The position numbers and the translations under genes are program-made. The notes under the pieces were generated by a model. The model worked only from the letters and a program-made list of their open reading frames with translations. It was not told the DNA's origin and made no database searches. 6,989 nucleotides of DNA from Lachnospiraceae bacterium UBA1755 (GTDB taxonomy: Bacteria; Bacillota; Clostridia; Lachnospirales; Lachnospiraceae), in assembly GCA_002314805.1 (NCBI GenBank), contig DCHJ01000026.1:22707-29695 (forward strand), given 5' to 3'. Shown piece after piece: positions 6,157 to 6,989 of the stretch; the first letter of the stretch is position 1; every line of letters begins with the position of its first letter.

Positions 6157-6989
6157 ATGAATAAATTAAGAGGAAGAGTGATCCAGCTGATACCGGCTAT
6201 ACTTATACAGCTGGCGGAATGGATATTGCTGTTTACTGTACTTGAACCGTATGCATACTATATACGGATCGCCGGCAGTATATTTGCGGTGATCTTTGTG
6301 CTGGTGATCATAAGAAGAGTAGACGAGACGGTTTACAAGGAGGCATGGATCATCCTGCTGCTGATGTTCCCTCTTTTTGGTGTCATTATGTATATGCTCT
6401 TTGGCAATAAGCGGACAGGAAAGCAGGTGAATAAGGCCATCGAGGAGTCAAAGAAAGAGCTTGACTATCATTTCCCGGAATCTGCCGCAATTGAAGGTCT
6501 CAGACTTAAGGAGCACAGGCTTGCAGGGAGTCTTGAGTGTATTACTGCGATCACGGGAATGCATGCATATAAAAACGAGGGAACCCGGTATTATCCGCTT
6601 GGAGAAAATGCTTTCCCGGATATGATAGAGGACATAAAGAATGCAAAGAAATATGTCTTCATGGAGTATTTCATTTTTGAAAGAGGTCAGTTTGAAGGTG
6701 CCCTGACAGAAGCAATGGCGGAGAAAGCCGCCCAGGGAGTTGATGTGAGGCTTATGTATGACGATCTCGGGAGCATCGCGACCTTCTCAAAGAATAATGT
6801 TAAGTGGCTGAACGAGCATGGGATCAAGGTCGTCATATTTAATCCGATACAATATATCACACTTAAGATCAACAACAGGGATCACAGGAAGATGACGGTC
6901 ATCGACGGCGAGATAGCCTACAGCGGCGGTATCAATATCGCGGATGAGTATATCAATGTGAAGGAGAAGTACGGACATTGGAAGGATAC
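6157..6989 (+). CDS. cls: Cardiolipin synthase, phospholipase D family, 3' end cut by window
   Basis: The frame opens at ATG 6157, preceded by AGGGAGAGA (6145-6153), and is still open at the window end after 277 codons. The N-terminus has three hydrophobic stretches (about residues 8-29, 36-52 and 62-82), matching membrane anchors and the PLDc_N domain. A soluble PLD lobe starts near residue 145 (YYPLGENAFPDMIEDIKNAK). It reaches the first HKD motif HRKMTVID, with H243, K245 and D250, followed by SGGINIADEY. The usual length is about 480-520 residues, so the second HKD motif should lie beyond the window. By family, the enzyme joins two phosphatidylglycerols into cardiolipin and glycerol at the membrane. 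It begins 75 bases after the kinase stop with no visible terminator between, so readthrough is possible. A functional link to the sugar module is unlikely. Confidence 0.92.
   Translation, partial: MNKLRGRVIQLIPAILIQLAEWILLFTVLEPYAYYIRIAGSIFAVIFVLVIIRRVDETVYKEAWIILLLMFPLFGVIMYMLFGNKRTGKQVNKAIEESKKELDYHFPESAAIEGLRLKEHRLAGSLECITAITGMHAYKNEGTRYYPLGENAFPDMIEDIKNAKKYVFMEYFIFERGQFEGALTEAMAEKAAQGVDVRLMYDDLGSIATFSKNNVKWLNEHGIKVVIFNPIQYITLKINNRDHRKMTVIDGEIAYSGGINIADEYINVKEKYGHWKD

Noticed and set aside
1..6989. Bacterial microcompartment, CRISPR array, tRNA, rRNA or insertion sequence
   Set aside because: No shell proteins, regularly spaced repeats, cloverleaf, rRNA stretches, transposase or terminal inverted repeats were seen.

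Overview
The window carries five genes, all on the + strand, in a background of moderate GC. Arg is often AGA/AGG, Ile is often ATA, ribosome binding sites are strong and purine-rich, and two of the enzymes are oxygen-sensitive. Together with protein character (as I remember these families), this points to an anaerobic Firmicute, most likely a gut or rumen Lachnospiraceae-type Clostridium. That assignment is an inference; no rRNA or other marker is present.

Layout: (1) bases 1-846, a glycyl radical enzyme (GRE) activase of the radical SAM type, missing its first residue or residues at the window edge; (2) 847-1174, a 328-base non-coding spacer with a diverged 40-base direct repeat, each copy containing a small hairpin; (3) 1175-3244, a GRE of the pyruvate formate-lyase/diol dehydratase superfamily; (4) a 207-base spacer; (5) 3452-4357, a class II (zinc) aldolase; (6) a 248-base spacer ending in a plausible promoter with an octamer direct repeat over its -35 region; (7) 4606-6081, a xylulokinase-like FGGY sugar kinase; (8) 6157 to the window end, the N-terminal part of a cardiolipin synthase, probably an unrelated housekeeping gene.

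The first four genes look like one catabolic module. The activase installs a glycyl radical on the GRE. The GRE performs a radical C-O or C-C bond reaction on a polyol or sugar derivative. The kinase phosphorylates a ketose-like compound, and the aldolase cleaves a ketose phosphate to C2/C3 fragments. The GRE has the Cys-x-Glu active site of dehydratase-type members rather than the Cys-Cys pair of pyruvate formate-lyase, so it is probably not an acetyl-CoA-forming enzyme. The substrate cannot be read from the sequence. A radical route from an anhydro-sugar, polyol or deoxysugar into glycolysis is the most interesting reading. The spacers are unusually long for a tight operon, show no convincing terminators, and share a short GTACCGG-like word, so the transcription pattern is uncertain.
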